DNA from: Thermoanaerobaculum aquaticum
GTDB taxonomy: Bacteria > Acidobacteriota > Thermoanaerobaculia > Thermoanaerobaculales > Thermoanaerobaculaceae
Assembly: GCF_000687145.1 (NCBI RefSeq)
Contig: NZ_JMFG01000016.1
Coordinates: forward strand, 138-64,137
Reading direction: 5' to 3'
Length of the DNA stretch: 64,000 nt
The notes under the pieces are model-generated. The model was not told the DNA's origin, searched no databases, and worked only from the letters and a program-made list of their open reading frames with translations. This document shows positions 1 to 7,409 of this stretch, one piece after another; positions within the stretch are counted from its first letter, which is position 1; every line of letters begins with the position of its first letter. The position numbers were made by a program, and so were the translations under genes.

Positions 1-171
1 CGCCCAAACCCGCCAGGGGGAAGCAAAAAGGCCGCCGGTGGTGAGCACCAAAAAGCCCAAAAGCCAGCCCTGTATAGCGACCAAGCGGATCAGCGCGCGA
101 AAACGAGCGCTCCCTAAAACCAGGAAGTTAACCAGGCAAATGGCCAGGAGAATGGGCTCGCTTTCCAGCAT
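1..171 (-). CDS. hyfE: Hydrogenase-4-like membrane subunit HyfE (partial)
   Basis: The gene starts at ATG 171 on the minus strand, one base after the stop of the hyfC-like gene, and runs off the left edge. About 57 residues are visible, beginning MLESEPILLAICLVNFLVLG. They form two hydrophobic segments separated by a basic loop (SARFRALIRLVAIQGWLLG), as in the N terminus of HyfE, the longer NuoK-related subunit of hydrogenase-4 and formate hydrogenlyase-type complexes. The assignment rests on position after hyfB- and hyfC-like genes as much as on sequence. The catalytic and soluble subunits would lie outside the window, so whether this is a true hydrogenase is unknown. Confidence 0.6.
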   Translation of the reverse strand, partial: MLESEPILLAICLVNFLVLGSARFRALIRLVAIQGWLLGFLVLTTGGLFASPWRVWA

Positions 172-172
172 G

Positions 173-1084
173 CTAGCTCCTCACCAGAAGCAAGGCCGCC
201 AAAGCCAACACCAGGCCACCGGCTAAAAGATGGGGCACGCGAACAAGTCGCAGGCGGGCCATGATGGATTCAACGACGCCTACGGCCACAGCCACCAGCA
301 ACAAACCCACGGCAAAAACAGCCGCTTTCCAAGCCCCGGGGAGGCTGGCCCAGGGAACCACGAGGTCCACCAGCAACGTGGCAAAAAGCGCCATCTTCAC
401 CGCGACTGCCGCTTCCACCAGCGCCAGCAGGGGTCCCGAGTGGTCCAGCACCATCACCTCGTGCACCATGGTGAGCTCCAAATGGGTGGTGGGGTCATCA
501 AAGGGAACCCGCGCGTTTTCCGCAAGCGAAAGCAAAAACAGCACCGCGGCTAGCAAGACCAACGTGCTTCCCTGTTTGGACCAGAGCTCTCCGGAAACCC
601 CACCCGTCATGGCGGAAAGCGATGTTGCCTTGGTGCTCACCGCCATGGCCAAAAGCGAAAGGAAAAACGGGGCCTCCGACAAACTGGAAATAAACCCTTC
701 GCGGCTTGCCCCCATGCCCTCGAAGCTGGAGCCGGTGTCCCAAGCGGCCAGCATGGTGGCCACCCGACCCACCGCCAAAAGGGCCGCAAGCAGCAAAAAA
801 TCCCCGGGGAAAGCGATGGCTGCTTTTTCGCCGGCAATGGGCACGAGAAAAAACGCTGCTATTACCGCGGACAGGGAAAAGGCAGGTCCGGCAAAGAAAA
901 ACACCGTGGTGGTTTTGCTGAGAACCAAACCCTTGCGCACGAGCTTGGCCAAATCGAAGTAACGTTGGAGAAGCGGTGCTCCCCGGCGGCGACCCATCCA
1001 CGCTTTCACACGGCCTACCAAGCCCAAAAGCAAAGGGGCCACCAGCAGCACCAGCAACAGCCTGCCCAGCGAGGTCAGCGTCAC
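173..1084 (-). CDS. hyfC: Hydrogenase-4/formate hydrogenlyase membrane subunit (HyfC/HycD, NuoH-like)
   Basis: A 303-residue polytopic membrane protein, the usual length for HyfC/HycD. It is the NuoH-type anchor that joins a Ni-Fe hydrogenase or related module to the proton-pumping arm. The NuoH-family loop appears as DDPTTHLELTMVHEVMV, and RVKAWMGRRRGAPLLQRYFD near the N terminus matches the quinone-site region. I place the start at GTG 1084, which overlaps the hyfB stop as GTGA; the open frame extends farther upstream but that part is basic and proline-rich, unlike the family. It is translationally coupled in a four-gene minus-strand operon. Confidence 0.82.
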   Translation of the reverse strand: MTLTSLGRLLLVLLVAPLLLGLVGRVKAWMGRRRGAPLLQRYFDLAKLVRKGLVLSKTTTVFFFAGPAFSLSAVIAAFFLVPIAGEKAAIAFPGDFLLLAALLAVGRVATMLAAWDTGSSFEGMGASREGFISSLSEAPFFLSLLAMAVSTKATSLSAMTGGVSGELWSKQGSTLVLLAAVLFLLSLAENARVPFDDPTTHLELTMVHEVMVLDHSGPLLALVEAAVAVKMALFATLLVDLVVPWASLPGAWKAAVFAVGLLLVAVAVGVVESIMARLRLVRVPHLLAGGLVLALAALLLVRS

Positions 1085-3024
1085 CACAGAAAGACCTCCA
1101 GGAAAAGCAGCGCCACCAGCGTGAGCGCCACAAAAAGCACGTACAGCGAAACCTTCCCGGGTTTTCCCAGGGGGATGCGGGGCACCAGCTGCCAAGCCGT
1201 TTGCCGTAAGGTTGCCAAACTTTGCACCACGGGATCCCGGTAGCTCAGCGCCAAAGTGCGGGCGGTGGGGAAAAGCGTGCGGCTGGGGCGAGGGGGATCG
1301 GCGGGGACCAAAGGCTGCAAGAAGCGGAGCAAAGGTTGGCTGGAGGCGGTGGAGGTGTACTGCATCCGCGGCGAGGGCGCCAGGTAGCCGCACCCCCACG
1401 TGGCGGTCAAAACGGCCCGGCGCCGGAGGCCCAAGAACAACGCCCCAGTGGCTACGATCCCCACCAGCATGGCCGCCCCTGCCGTCAAAACCAAGGTGGA
1501 AAACAGGTGAAACAGCGAGGCGCTCACTCCTTCCACAGAAACGGATGTGGCAGCCTGCACGATGGGTGAAAACGCCTTTACCAGCCAGGGAGAGGCCAGT
1601 CCAAGAATGACCGCCAGCAACGCAAGCAGCAAAGTTGGCGCTTCCATGCTGGAGGGAAGGCTGTGGGGGCTGTGGCTCTTCTCGCTTCGCGGCTCACCGA
1701 GAAAGGTGGCGGCGTAAAGCTTGGCAAAGGCAAACGCGGCAACTCCGGCGGTGAGGGCCACCGAGCCCACCACCCACGTGCCCGAAAGCGTGCCACCGCT
1801 CAACACCGCCTGGACGCCGGCGTAAAGCAACAGGAACTCGCTGAAAAACGCCAAACTTGGCGGCAACCCGCTCATGGCCGTAGCCGCAAGCATCGCTGCC
1901 GTAGCTGTCGTCCCCAACGGTCGCCCCAGGCCTCCGAGCAGGTCGGGGTTACGGGTGCCTGTGGCGTGATCCAGGCAGCCGGCCAACAGGAAGAACGAGC
2001 CCTTGGCAAGGGCGTGGGAGAGAAGGTGGATCAAAACGGCAAAAAGTGCCATTGCGGCAATTTCGCGCTGGTCCGCCGCCGTTCCCCACACCCAAAGCCC
2101 CAACCCCAAGCTGGCCAGGCCCATGTTTTCCACCGAGGAGTAGGCCAAAGCCCGCTTCCAGTCGTCCTGGCCGTGAGCTTGGAGGATGGCAAAGAAGGCC
2201 GAAAAACCGCCTAAGGTCAGCAGTACCCAGGCCCACCAAGGGGCTGGCATTGAAAGCCAAGGGAGCGTGCGCAGCAAACCGTAGATGCCGAGCTTAATCA
2301 TGAGGCCAGAAAGCAAGGCCGACCCGTGAGACGGGGCTTCTGGATGCGCTTGCGGGAGCCAAAAGTGGCCGGGCACCAGACCAGCCTTTAAGCCAAAGCC
2401 CAAAAGCGCCAGGAAGAACGCTAAATTCTTGGTTGTTTCGGGCAAGGTTTGGGAGGCCAGCAGGGCAAAATCCAAGCTGGAGGCTTCCTGGCCCACCACA
2501 AAGAAAAAGCCCACCAGCGCTGCGCCGCTCACGTGCGATGCCACCAAAAAGCTCCAGGAGGCCGCTTGGGACTTTTCGCTGCCGGTGCTGCGCACCAGGA
2601 AAAACGCCGAAAGCGACATCAGCTCCCAGCCCAGGAGGAAAAGCACGCCGTTGGCGGCCAGCATGACCAGGCCCATGGCCACCACCAACCCGGTAAAGCA
2701 CGCCCAGATTTGGCGCTTTTGGGTTTCGTGCTGGTGTTGGGTGTACCCATAGCCGTACCAAGCGGCTAAAGCACTCAGGAGGAAAAGCAGTACGAGAAAA
2801 AAGCAAGCCAGTGGGTCAAGCGCCAGCGACAAAGAGGCAAACGGCAAGCCCCAGGGCCACCGCAAGGTGAGCGTTTCTCCCTCGATCCAATACCTGATGC
2901 TGACCGCCAAGCCAAAAAGCGCCGCAAGTTCGAACAAAGCTAAGCCCAAGCGCCGATTGGGCAACGCAACCATCACGGTGCCGGCGAGCAGAATCCCCAA
3001 AAGCGCGAGGAGAACCTCGCTCAC
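1081..3024 (-). CDS. hyfB: Hydrogenase-4-like proton-translocating subunit (HyfB/HycC, NuoL-like)
   Basis: A 647-residue multi-pass antiporter-like subunit of the NuoL/HyfB family. Family features include the pattern GFGLKAGLVPGHFWLPQAHP in the middle, the motif AYSSVENMG, the helix with HALAKGSFFLLAG, and the HyfB-type C terminus containing TWGCGYLAPSPRMQYTS. It would couple electron transfer in the soluble arm to proton or sodium movement. The GTG start at 3024 overlaps the stop of the upstream regulator (GTGA) and sits behind an AAGGGGGTG ribosome site. Distinguishing hydrogenase-4 from a related respiratory complex needs the missing catalytic genes to the left. Confidence 0.85.
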   Translation of the reverse strand: MSEVLLALLGILLAGTVMVALPNRRLGLALFELAALFGLAVSIRYWIEGETLTLRWPWGLPFASLSLALDPLACFFLVLLFLLSALAAWYGYGYTQHQHETQKRQIWACFTGLVVAMGLVMLAANGVLFLLGWELMSLSAFFLVRSTGSEKSQAASWSFLVASHVSGAALVGFFFVVGQEASSLDFALLASQTLPETTKNLAFFLALLGFGLKAGLVPGHFWLPQAHPEAPSHGSALLSGLMIKLGIYGLLRTLPWLSMPAPWWAWVLLTLGGFSAFFAILQAHGQDDWKRALAYSSVENMGLASLGLGLWVWGTAADQREIAAMALFAVLIHLLSHALAKGSFFLLAGCLDHATGTRNPDLLGGLGRPLGTTATAAMLAATAMSGLPPSLAFFSEFLLLYAGVQAVLSGGTLSGTWVVGSVALTAGVAAFAFAKLYAATFLGEPRSEKSHSPHSLPSSMEAPTLLLALLAVILGLASPWLVKAFSPIVQAATSVSVEGVSASLFHLFSTLVLTAGAAMLVGIVATGALFLGLRRRAVLTATWGCGYLAPSPRMQYTSTASSQPLLRFLQPLVPADPPRPSRTLFPTARTLALSYRDPVVQSLATLRQTAWQLVPRIPLGKPGKVSLYVLFVALTLVALLFLEVFLW

Positions 3025-3710
3025 GCTGCACCCCCTTGGCGGGACCGCAAGGTGGCGTCAATTTCTGCCGCTTGCGCGAGGATTTCCTGCCTGCCGGCGG
3101 CCGCCTGAATGAGCGACCGGAAGGCGTCCTGCTTGAGGGCGAAGGCAAGCTTTGCCAAGAGCTTCAGGTGTGTGGCCGAGGATGGCGCCAAGATGGCAAA
3201 AAGCGCAAACACGGGTTTGCCGTCCAAGGCCCCAAAATCCACGGGGTTTTGTAGGAAGGCCAGCGTCACCTGGGGCGGCGCTCCCGCCGCCAGGATTGGC
3301 GTTCGCGGGTGAGGTAGGGCAATGCCGTCGCCAATGCTGGTGGAAGCCAGAGCTTCCCGGGCTACCAGAACCTGGTACAGGAACTCCCGGTCAAGCCCTG
3401 GGGGAAGCGGCATGGCCGCCACCAGCTCCCGGAGCACTGCGGTTTTTTCGTGCCCCTGCAAGCGGTAGAGGATTCCGCCCTGTTGCAGCGCTTGCGCCAG
3501 CGATACTTCCTGGGCGGGAGAAGCCTCACCAAGCGCTTCCGGAGCGACCGTGAGCCGCTGGGCCTGCGCCCACTCTAAAACTTCGGCTTTGGAAAAGCGG
3601 TACTGGTCATGGAGGCGGTAGGCGGGGATTTTGCGCTCGGCAAGCCAACGGTAAATGGTCTTTTCGGAGACCCCCAAAAGCTTGGCCACATCCCGAACTT
3701 TGAGCTCCAT
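3021..3710 (-). CDS. DNA-binding protein with HTH and PTS EIIA (PtsN-like) domains
   Basis: A 229-residue protein. Residues 1-45 form an excisionase/MerR-type helix-turn-helix (MELKVRDVAKLLGVSEKTIY, with the wing YRFSKAEVLEWA). Residues about 75-220 form a PTS EIIA type-2 (fructose/PtsN) domain; the phosphorylatable histidine is H134 in IALPHPR. It probably senses phosphotransfer state and binds DNA, perhaps its own promoter. It is the first gene of the hyf-like operon. I chose ATG 3710 because an upstream in-frame TTG overlaps the -10 box of a good promoter. The gene is unusual in sitting at the head of a membrane energy-conversion operon rather than near rpoN. Confidence 0.78.
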   Translation of the reverse strand: MELKVRDVAKLLGVSEKTIYRWLAERKIPAYRLHDQYRFSKAEVLEWAQAQRLTVAPEALGEASPAQEVSLAQALQQGGILYRLQGHEKTAVLRELVAAMPLPPGLDREFLYQVLVAREALASTSIGDGIALPHPRTPILAAGAPPQVTLAFLQNPVDFGALDGKPVFALFAILAPSSATHLKLLAKLAFALKQDAFRSLIQAAAGRQEILAQAAEIDATLRSRQGGAA

Positions 3711-3727
3711 CCCTCCGCCCGGCGGCA

Positions 3728-3756
3728 AGGGTAGGCCTATTGTCCAAAAATGTCAA
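3728..3756 (-). promoter_or_regulatory. Promoter of the HTH-EIIA/hyf-like operon
   Basis: On the minus strand TTGACA (3756-3751) is followed after 17 bp by TACCCT (3733-3728). The predicted start of transcription lies about 10-12 nt before ATG 3710, leaving a short leader with GGCGGAGGG. The sequence TGTCCAAAAA lies in the spacer (3741-3750) and again at 3771-3780, so an operator here is possible. Confidence 0.6.
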
Positions 3757-3775
3757 ACGATGGGTAGGGATGTCC

Positions 3776-3805
3776 AAAAAAAGAGGGCGGCACTGAGTGC
3801 CGCCC
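3776..3805 (-). terminator. Rho-independent terminator of the cold-shock gene
   Basis: Stem GGGCGGCA (3785-3792) pairs with TGCCGCCC (3798-3805) around a five-base loop, followed on the minus strand by TCTTTTTTT. It lies 24 bp after the csp stop and separates csp from the downstream hyf-like operon. Confidence 0.85.
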
Positions 3806-3829
3806 GGTTGTGGTCTTAGCTTGGGGACG

Positions 3830-4030
3830 TCAGATGACGCGGGCGTTTGCCGCCTGCAGCCCCTTGGGGCCGCGCACCACGTCGAACTCCACCCTTGCGC
3901 CTTCGCGCAACGTGCGGAACCCGTCACCCTGAATCGCCGAGTAGTGAATGAACACATCCTCGCCGCTTTCCTGGGTGATGAAACCAAAACCCTTAGACTC
4001 GTTAAACCACTTCACCGTACCTTTAGCCAT
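3830..4030 (-). CDS. cspA: Cold-shock domain protein
   Basis: A 66-residue single CSD protein. Both RNA-binding motifs are intact: RNP1 as KGFGFI (residues about 13-18) and RNP2 as DVFIHY (about 25-30). It acts as a nucleic-acid chaperone that melts RNA structure; the window does not show whether this copy is cold-induced. ATG 4030 follows AAGGAGAG. The gene is monocistronic, with a strong terminator just downstream and a long untranslated leader upstream, the arrangement typical of csp genes that are regulated at the RNA level. Confidence 0.95.
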   Translation of the reverse strand: MAKGTVKWFNESKGFGFITQESGEDVFIHYSAIQGDGFRTLREGARVEFDVVRGPKGLQAANARVI

Positions 4031-4339
4031 GCTGCTCTCCTTGCCGGCCTTCTTCGGCCGTGCTGCTTGCTGGGGCCTCCCAGCCTTTCACCAAAACCCC
4101 GGATGCGCTTTACCACCCGCGGTGTTCTACGCGCTCCAACCAATTTTGAAGCGGGCATCGCTTTTCGGCGAGGCACACCTAGCTTGACAGGTTTTTGGGG
4201 TTTGTCAAGTCCTGGGGTTTGCGTACGGTTTTCGGCCTGGGATACGGATGGGGCCGTCTTGATAGCCTTCAACCCCTCCCGCCGGCCTTGTCCGGTACCA
4301 TTTTCTGCCACGGAGGAACGGAATGCCAGGGGAGGTGAG
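4031..4339. other. 309-bp divergent intergenic region (csp leader, carbonic anhydrase upstream region)
   Basis: This gap holds the probable csp leader on the minus side and the carbonic anhydrase promoter region on the plus side. The notable element is an inverted repeat, CTTGACA-N13-TGTCAAG, at 4183-4209; each arm contains a TTGACA -35 hexamer, one per strand. If the minus-strand arm is the csp -35, the csp leader would be about 140 nt. I do not see a convincing -10 box for either direction, so the promoters are tentative. No gene is supported here apart from a six-codon reading frame at 4323-4343. Confidence 0.4.
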
Positions 4340-4343
4340 ATGA
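4323..4343 (+). other. Six-codon leader reading frame overlapping the carbonic anhydrase start
   Basis: ATG 4323 reads MPGEVR and stops with TGA 4341-4343, overlapping the anhydrase ATG at 4340 as ATGA. It has its own purine-rich site (GGAGGAACGG) just upstream. It could couple translation into the downstream gene, or be chance. Confidence 0.25.
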
Positions 4344-4945
4344 CGAACAAGCCACTGCCAACTTGGATTAGTGAGGGGTTCGAGGGCTTCTATCGGCGCT
4401 TCGTGTCGGGAGAAGATTCGAGCTTCAGGGAAGCGGTCCAGCACGGGCAAAAGCCCAGGGCCATGGTGATTGCCTGCGCCGACTCGCGGGTGGATCCGGC
4501 TTTGCTCTTTTCCGCTCGCCCTGGTGAGCTCTTCGTGGTGCGGAACGTAGCCGCGCTGGTTCCGCCGCCGGAAGAGGATTCGGGTCATCACGGTGTTAGT
4601 GCCGCCCTGGAGTTCGGCATCGTGACCCTGCAAGTCCCCCAGGTGCTCGTGGTTGGCCACGGTCTTTGCGGCGGAATTCGCGGCTTCATGGCCCAAAAAG
4701 CGCCAAACGCAAGCTCATACCTTGGCCGATGGCTGGAGCTCTTGCGTCCGCTGGACGAGCAGTTCCCGGAGCTTGCCACAGCGGACGAAAAGCAGGTCGG
4801 TCGCGCCGCGGTGAGGTTGTCGCTCCAGCGCTTGGCAACGTTTCCGTTTGTGGCGGAAAGGCTAGCTTGCGGGAAGCTCTCGGTCTTCGGGCTTTACTTT
4901 GAGCTGGCACCCCCAACTCTTGAGCTGGTGGAAACACTTCCGTAA
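4340..4945 (+). CDS. Beta-class carbonic anhydrase
   Basis: A 201-residue enzyme that interconverts CO2 and bicarbonate in the cytoplasm. The zinc ligands of the beta class are all visible: C46 and D48 in CADSRVDP, with R50 forming the Asp-Arg dyad, and H107 and C110 in GHGLCGG. Length fits the family. ATG 4340 follows GGAGGTGAG closely. The frame is open for 180 codons upstream, but that stretch overlaps the csp gene on the other strand and is not family-like. It stands alone between csp and asnS. Confidence 0.93.
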   Translation: MTNKPLPTWISEGFEGFYRRFVSGEDSSFREAVQHGQKPRAMVIACADSRVDPALLFSARPGELFVVRNVAALVPPPEEDSGHHGVSAALEFGIVTLQVPQVLVVGHGLCGGIRGFMAQKAPNASSYLGRWLELLRPLDEQFPELATADEKQVGRAAVRLSLQRLATFPFVAERLACGKLSVFGLYFELAPPTLELVETLP

Positions 4946-5064
4946 CCACGGACACCCGGAAAAGCACGCTCTGGCTGGAGTTCTGCTCCTCCGGAAAGCT
5001 CTTAGGGCTCGCACTGGCTGTGGTTTTGAAAGACCGACCGGACCTCGCGCTGGCTCCAGTTATT

Positions 5065-5088
5065 GGGCCTGCGGCTACCCGCAGGCCC
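5065..5088. other. Perfect 10-bp hairpin between the anhydrase and asnS
   Basis: GGGCCTGCGG (5065-5074) and CCGCAGGCCC (5079-5088) form a perfect stem around a four-base loop. No U-run follows on either strand, so it is not a classical terminator. It may stabilise the 3' end of the anhydrase transcript. Confidence 0.4.
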
Positions 5089-5135
5089 ACAATTCCCCAC
5101 CTGGTGTTGCCGCCCACCTGAGGGTTCCCGTGCCG

Positions 5136-5141
5136 TACAAT
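5136..5141 (+). promoter_or_regulatory. Candidate -10 box for asnS
   Basis: TACAAT lies 17 nt before ATG 5159, with the ribosome site GGGAGG in between. No good -35 is visible at 16-18 bp. Confidence 0.4.
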
Positions 5142-5158
5142 GCCGCCGGGAGGCAACG

Positions 5159-6454
5159 ATGCAGGACGCGGAAATTCGACAGCTCCCCGAGCTGGTGGGA
5201 CAAGAGGTGAGGGTTCGAGGGTGGCTTTTTAACAAGCGCTCTTCGGGCAAGCTGCAGTTCCTGATCGTGCGGGATGGCACGGGCTTCTTGCAGGCCGTGG
5301 TTTTCAAACCCGAGGTACCCCAAAAGGTTTGGGAGGACGCGGAAAAGCTCGGCCAGGAGTCCTCCCTTTGGGTGGTGGGAACGGTGCGGGAAGACAAACG
5401 GGCCCCCGGGGGCGTGGAGCTCACGGTGAAAGAGCTGGAGATTTACCAGCTTTGCCAGGATTACCCCATTACCCCCAAAGAACACGGGGTGGCCTTCCTC
5501 ATGGACAACCGCCACCTCTGGCTGCGCTCCCGCCGCCAGCACGCGATCATGCGGGTGCGCAACGAGCTGTGCTTTGCCATCCGCGAGTTCTTCTACAAGC
5601 GCGGTTTCGTGCTGATTGACTCGCCCATCCTCACGCCGGCCGCCTGCGAGGGCACCTCCACGCTTTTTCAAACCGACTACTTTGGGGAAAAGGCCTACCT
5701 TTCACAGTCCGGGCAGCTTTACCTGGAACCGGCTGCTGCTGCCCACGGCAAGGTGTACTGCTTTGGTCCTACTTTCCGCGCCGAGAAATCCAAGACCCGC
5801 CGCCATCTCATGGAGTTTTGGATGGTGGAGCCGGAAGTGGCATGGATGCGCTTTCCCGAGCTTCTGGATTTGGCGGAGGAGTTCGTCTCGGAGCTGGTGG
5901 CGCGGGTTTTGGATCGCTGTCAGGAGGAGCTGAAGCGCCTGGAGCGGGATACCTCCAAGCTGGAACCGGCCACCCGCAGGCCCTACCCACGTATTGACTA
6001 CGCCGACGCCATCGCCAAGCTGCAGGCCAAGGGGTTTTCCGTGCAGTTTGGAGATGATTTCGGCGGCGACGAGGAAACCGCCCTGGCCGATGAGTCGGGA
6101 AAGCCGGTGATGATCACCCGTTACCCCGCGCACATCAAGGCGTTTTACATGGAGCCGGACCCCCAGGACCCCACCCGTGCCCTGGCGGTGGACATGATTG
6201 CCCCCGAAGGCTACGGCGAAATCATCGGCGGCAGCGAGCGGATTTCCTCCTACGAGCTTTTGGAGCAGCGCATCCGCGAGCACAACCTGCCCCGGGAAGC
6301 CTTCGAATGGTACCTGGACATCCGCCGCTACGGGGCCTTCCCCCATTCCGGCTTTGGCATGGGCATCGAACGGGTAGTGGCGTGGCTTTGCGGCCTGGAC
6401 CACGTGCGCGAAACCATCCCCTACCCCCGCATGCTCTACCGGCTGTATCCGTAG
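5159..6454 (+). CDS. asnS: Asparaginyl-tRNA synthetase
   Basis: A 431-residue class IIb aminoacyl-tRNA synthetase that charges tRNA-Asn. The N-terminal OB-fold (residues about 15-105, [19 protein letters not shown]) binds the anticodon. The catalytic domain has class II motif 2 in [19 protein letters not shown] and motif 3 in [10 protein letters not shown] near the C terminus. Asn-type rather than Asp-type is supported by overall length, the absence of the GAD insertion of bacterial AspRS and the RHLMEFW context. The start at ATG 5159 follows GGGAGG; an upstream in-frame start would add an unrelated basic segment. Confidence 0.92.
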   Translation: MQDAEIRQLPELVGQEVRVRGWLFNKRSSGKLQFLIVRDGTGFLQAVVFKPEVPQKVWEDAEKLGQESSLWVVGTVREDKRAPGGVELTVKELEIYQLCQDYPITPKEHGVAFLMDNRHLWLRSRRQHAIMRVRNELCFAIREFFYKRGFVLIDSPILTPAACEGTSTLFQTDYFGEKAYLSQSGQLYLEPAAAAHGKVYCFGPTFRAEKSKTRRHLMEFWMVEPEVAWMRFPELLDLAEEFVSELVARVLDRCQEELKRLERDTSKLEPATRRPYPRIDYADAIAKLQAKGFSVQFGDDFGGDEETALADESGKPVMITRYPAHIKAFYMEPDPQDPTRALAVDMIAPEGYGEIIGGSERISSYELLEQRIREHNLPREAFEWYLDIRRYGAFPHSGFGMGIERVVAWLCGLDHVRETIPYPRMLYRLYP

Positions 6455-6617
6455 CTTCAACAAGGAAGCGGTTGCCCGCCCTCGCTCGGTTTGCGCACCC
6501 GGGTAGCTCCCTTTGTTCGGCAGCCCCGGTCTGGCTCCGGAAGGGTTTTCGTTGATACCGGAAAAGGTGCAAGCGCAGATGCTCAAGGGGTGGCACGAAA
6601 AGCGGCCAACGGTGAGG

Positions 6618-6623
6618 TAAGAT
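6618..6623 (+). promoter_or_regulatory. -10 box 6 nt before a GTG start (leaderless type)
   Basis: TAAGAT precedes GTG 6630 by six bases with no ribosome binding site between, so transcription would begin at or near the start codon. Confidence 0.45.
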
Positions 6624-6629
6624 GAGACC

Positions 6630-6827
6630 GTGAAAGCACGGCCAAGCCCGGTGGCGGAAAGTTTAAAAAAGCAAAAGCAGGCAGGTGAGGACGCTATCGC
6701 CGAGCTGCTGCGGATCTGGGAGGCAGCCAAGGTGTTGGGTTTCGACGACGAACGCCTAAGGGAGGTCCGGCGCCAGAGGCAGCTGGGGCGGCGGCGGAGC
6801 CCATGTCTCGAGGCGTTGGATCGCTAG
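6630..6827 (+). CDS. Small hypothetical protein upstream of nucleotidyltransferase
   Basis: A 65-residue charged, mostly helical protein (KKQKQAGEDAIAELLRIWEA) starting at GTG 6630. I do not recognise the family. The tail is strongly basic (RRQRQLGRRR). It overlaps the start of the nucleotidyltransferase gene by 25 bp in another frame, so the two are probably co-translated. Small helical partners commonly precede AbiEii/MNT-type nucleotidyltransferases in toxin-antitoxin pairs, which is the reason for calling it real; the sequence alone does not prove it. Confidence 0.55.
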   Translation: MKARPSPVAESLKKQKQAGEDAIAELLRIWEAAKVLGFDDERLREVRRQRQLGRRRSPCLEALDR

Positions 6828-7363
6828 CGCTTTTGGCCGATGCTGTGGGTTGGCTTACCCGGCGCAGGGTCAAATGCGGGCTTTTCGGCGCCTTCGCTAT
6901 GGCCACGTACGGGATTGCTCGGTTTACCGGCGATGCGGACCTCCTGGTGGTGGATGGGGGAATACTTTCCTCCGCTTTTTGGCGCGGTTTCCCGGGGGAG
7001 GCGCGGCTTGTTTGGGGCAACGGCGAGGACCCCTTTGCCGGTGCGGTGCAGCTTTCAAGGTCCCAGTGCATCACAGTGGACATCGTGATAGGGCGGTTTC
7101 CGTGGCAGTGCCGCCTGCTGGAGCGGGCCCAATGGCGCCAACTTGGGGGCTTGCGCCTTCAGGTCCTCCAGCTCCCCGATTTGATCTTGACCAAGCTCTT
7201 TGCCGGCGGGGTTCAGGACCGGGCGGATGTGCTGCTGCTGATGGGTGCCTTGGACGCTCGCCAGCGTCGGCAGCTGGCGGCCCGGATGCGGGTTTTACCC
7301 GAGGATGCCCGTAAGCTTTACCGGGAGCTCGTGGCGCTGGCGGCCTCCCGCCAACGGGTTTAG
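6803..7363 (+). CDS. Nucleotidyltransferase-fold protein (AbiEii/DUF6036-like)
   Basis: A 186-residue protein with the nucleotidyltransferase core: GAFAMATYGIARFTGDADLL (residues 29-48) provides acidic residues D44 and D46, and D93 in ITVDIVIG is the likely third carboxylate. This layout resembles AbiEii and DUF6036 families, many members of which are toxin components. A ribosome site (GGCGGAG) precedes ATG 6803. The C-terminal third is helical, with LPDLILTKLFAGG typical of the family. Substrate is unknown. It forms a two-gene unit with the small upstream protein. Confidence 0.72.
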   Translation: MSRGVGSLALLADAVGWLTRRRVKCGLFGAFAMATYGIARFTGDADLLVVDGGILSSAFWRGFPGEARLVWGNGEDPFAGAVQLSRSQCITVDIVIGRFPWQCRLLERAQWRQLGGLRLQVLQLPDLILTKLFAGGVQDRADVLLLMGALDARQRRQLAARMRVLPEDARKLYRELVALAASRQRV

Positions 7364-7395
7364 CGGCACTGCGGGGGGTGAGGGGGCGGTTCAGC

Positions 7396-7401
7396 TAGAA
7401 T
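7396..7401 (+). promoter_or_regulatory. -10 box 8 nt before rimO (leaderless type)
   Basis: TAGAAT is separated from ATG 7410 by eight bases (agcccgtt) that hold no ribosome binding site. Confidence 0.5.
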
Positions 7402-7409
7402 AGCCCGTT

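Noticed and set aside
3711-3728. TTG 3728 as the start of the HTH-EIIA gene
   Set aside because: This codon overlaps the -10 hexamer, and ATG 3710 gives the usual HTH-domain start.
4012-4350. Minus-strand reading frames in the csp leader
   Set aside because: Low-complexity, Arg- and Pro-rich translations with no ribosome site; the region behaves as an untranslated leader.
6455-6629. A tRNA gene in the 175-bp gap after asnS
   Set aside because: No GGTTCGAAT-type T arm or cloverleaf stems are found. I see only the TAAGAT box near the right end.
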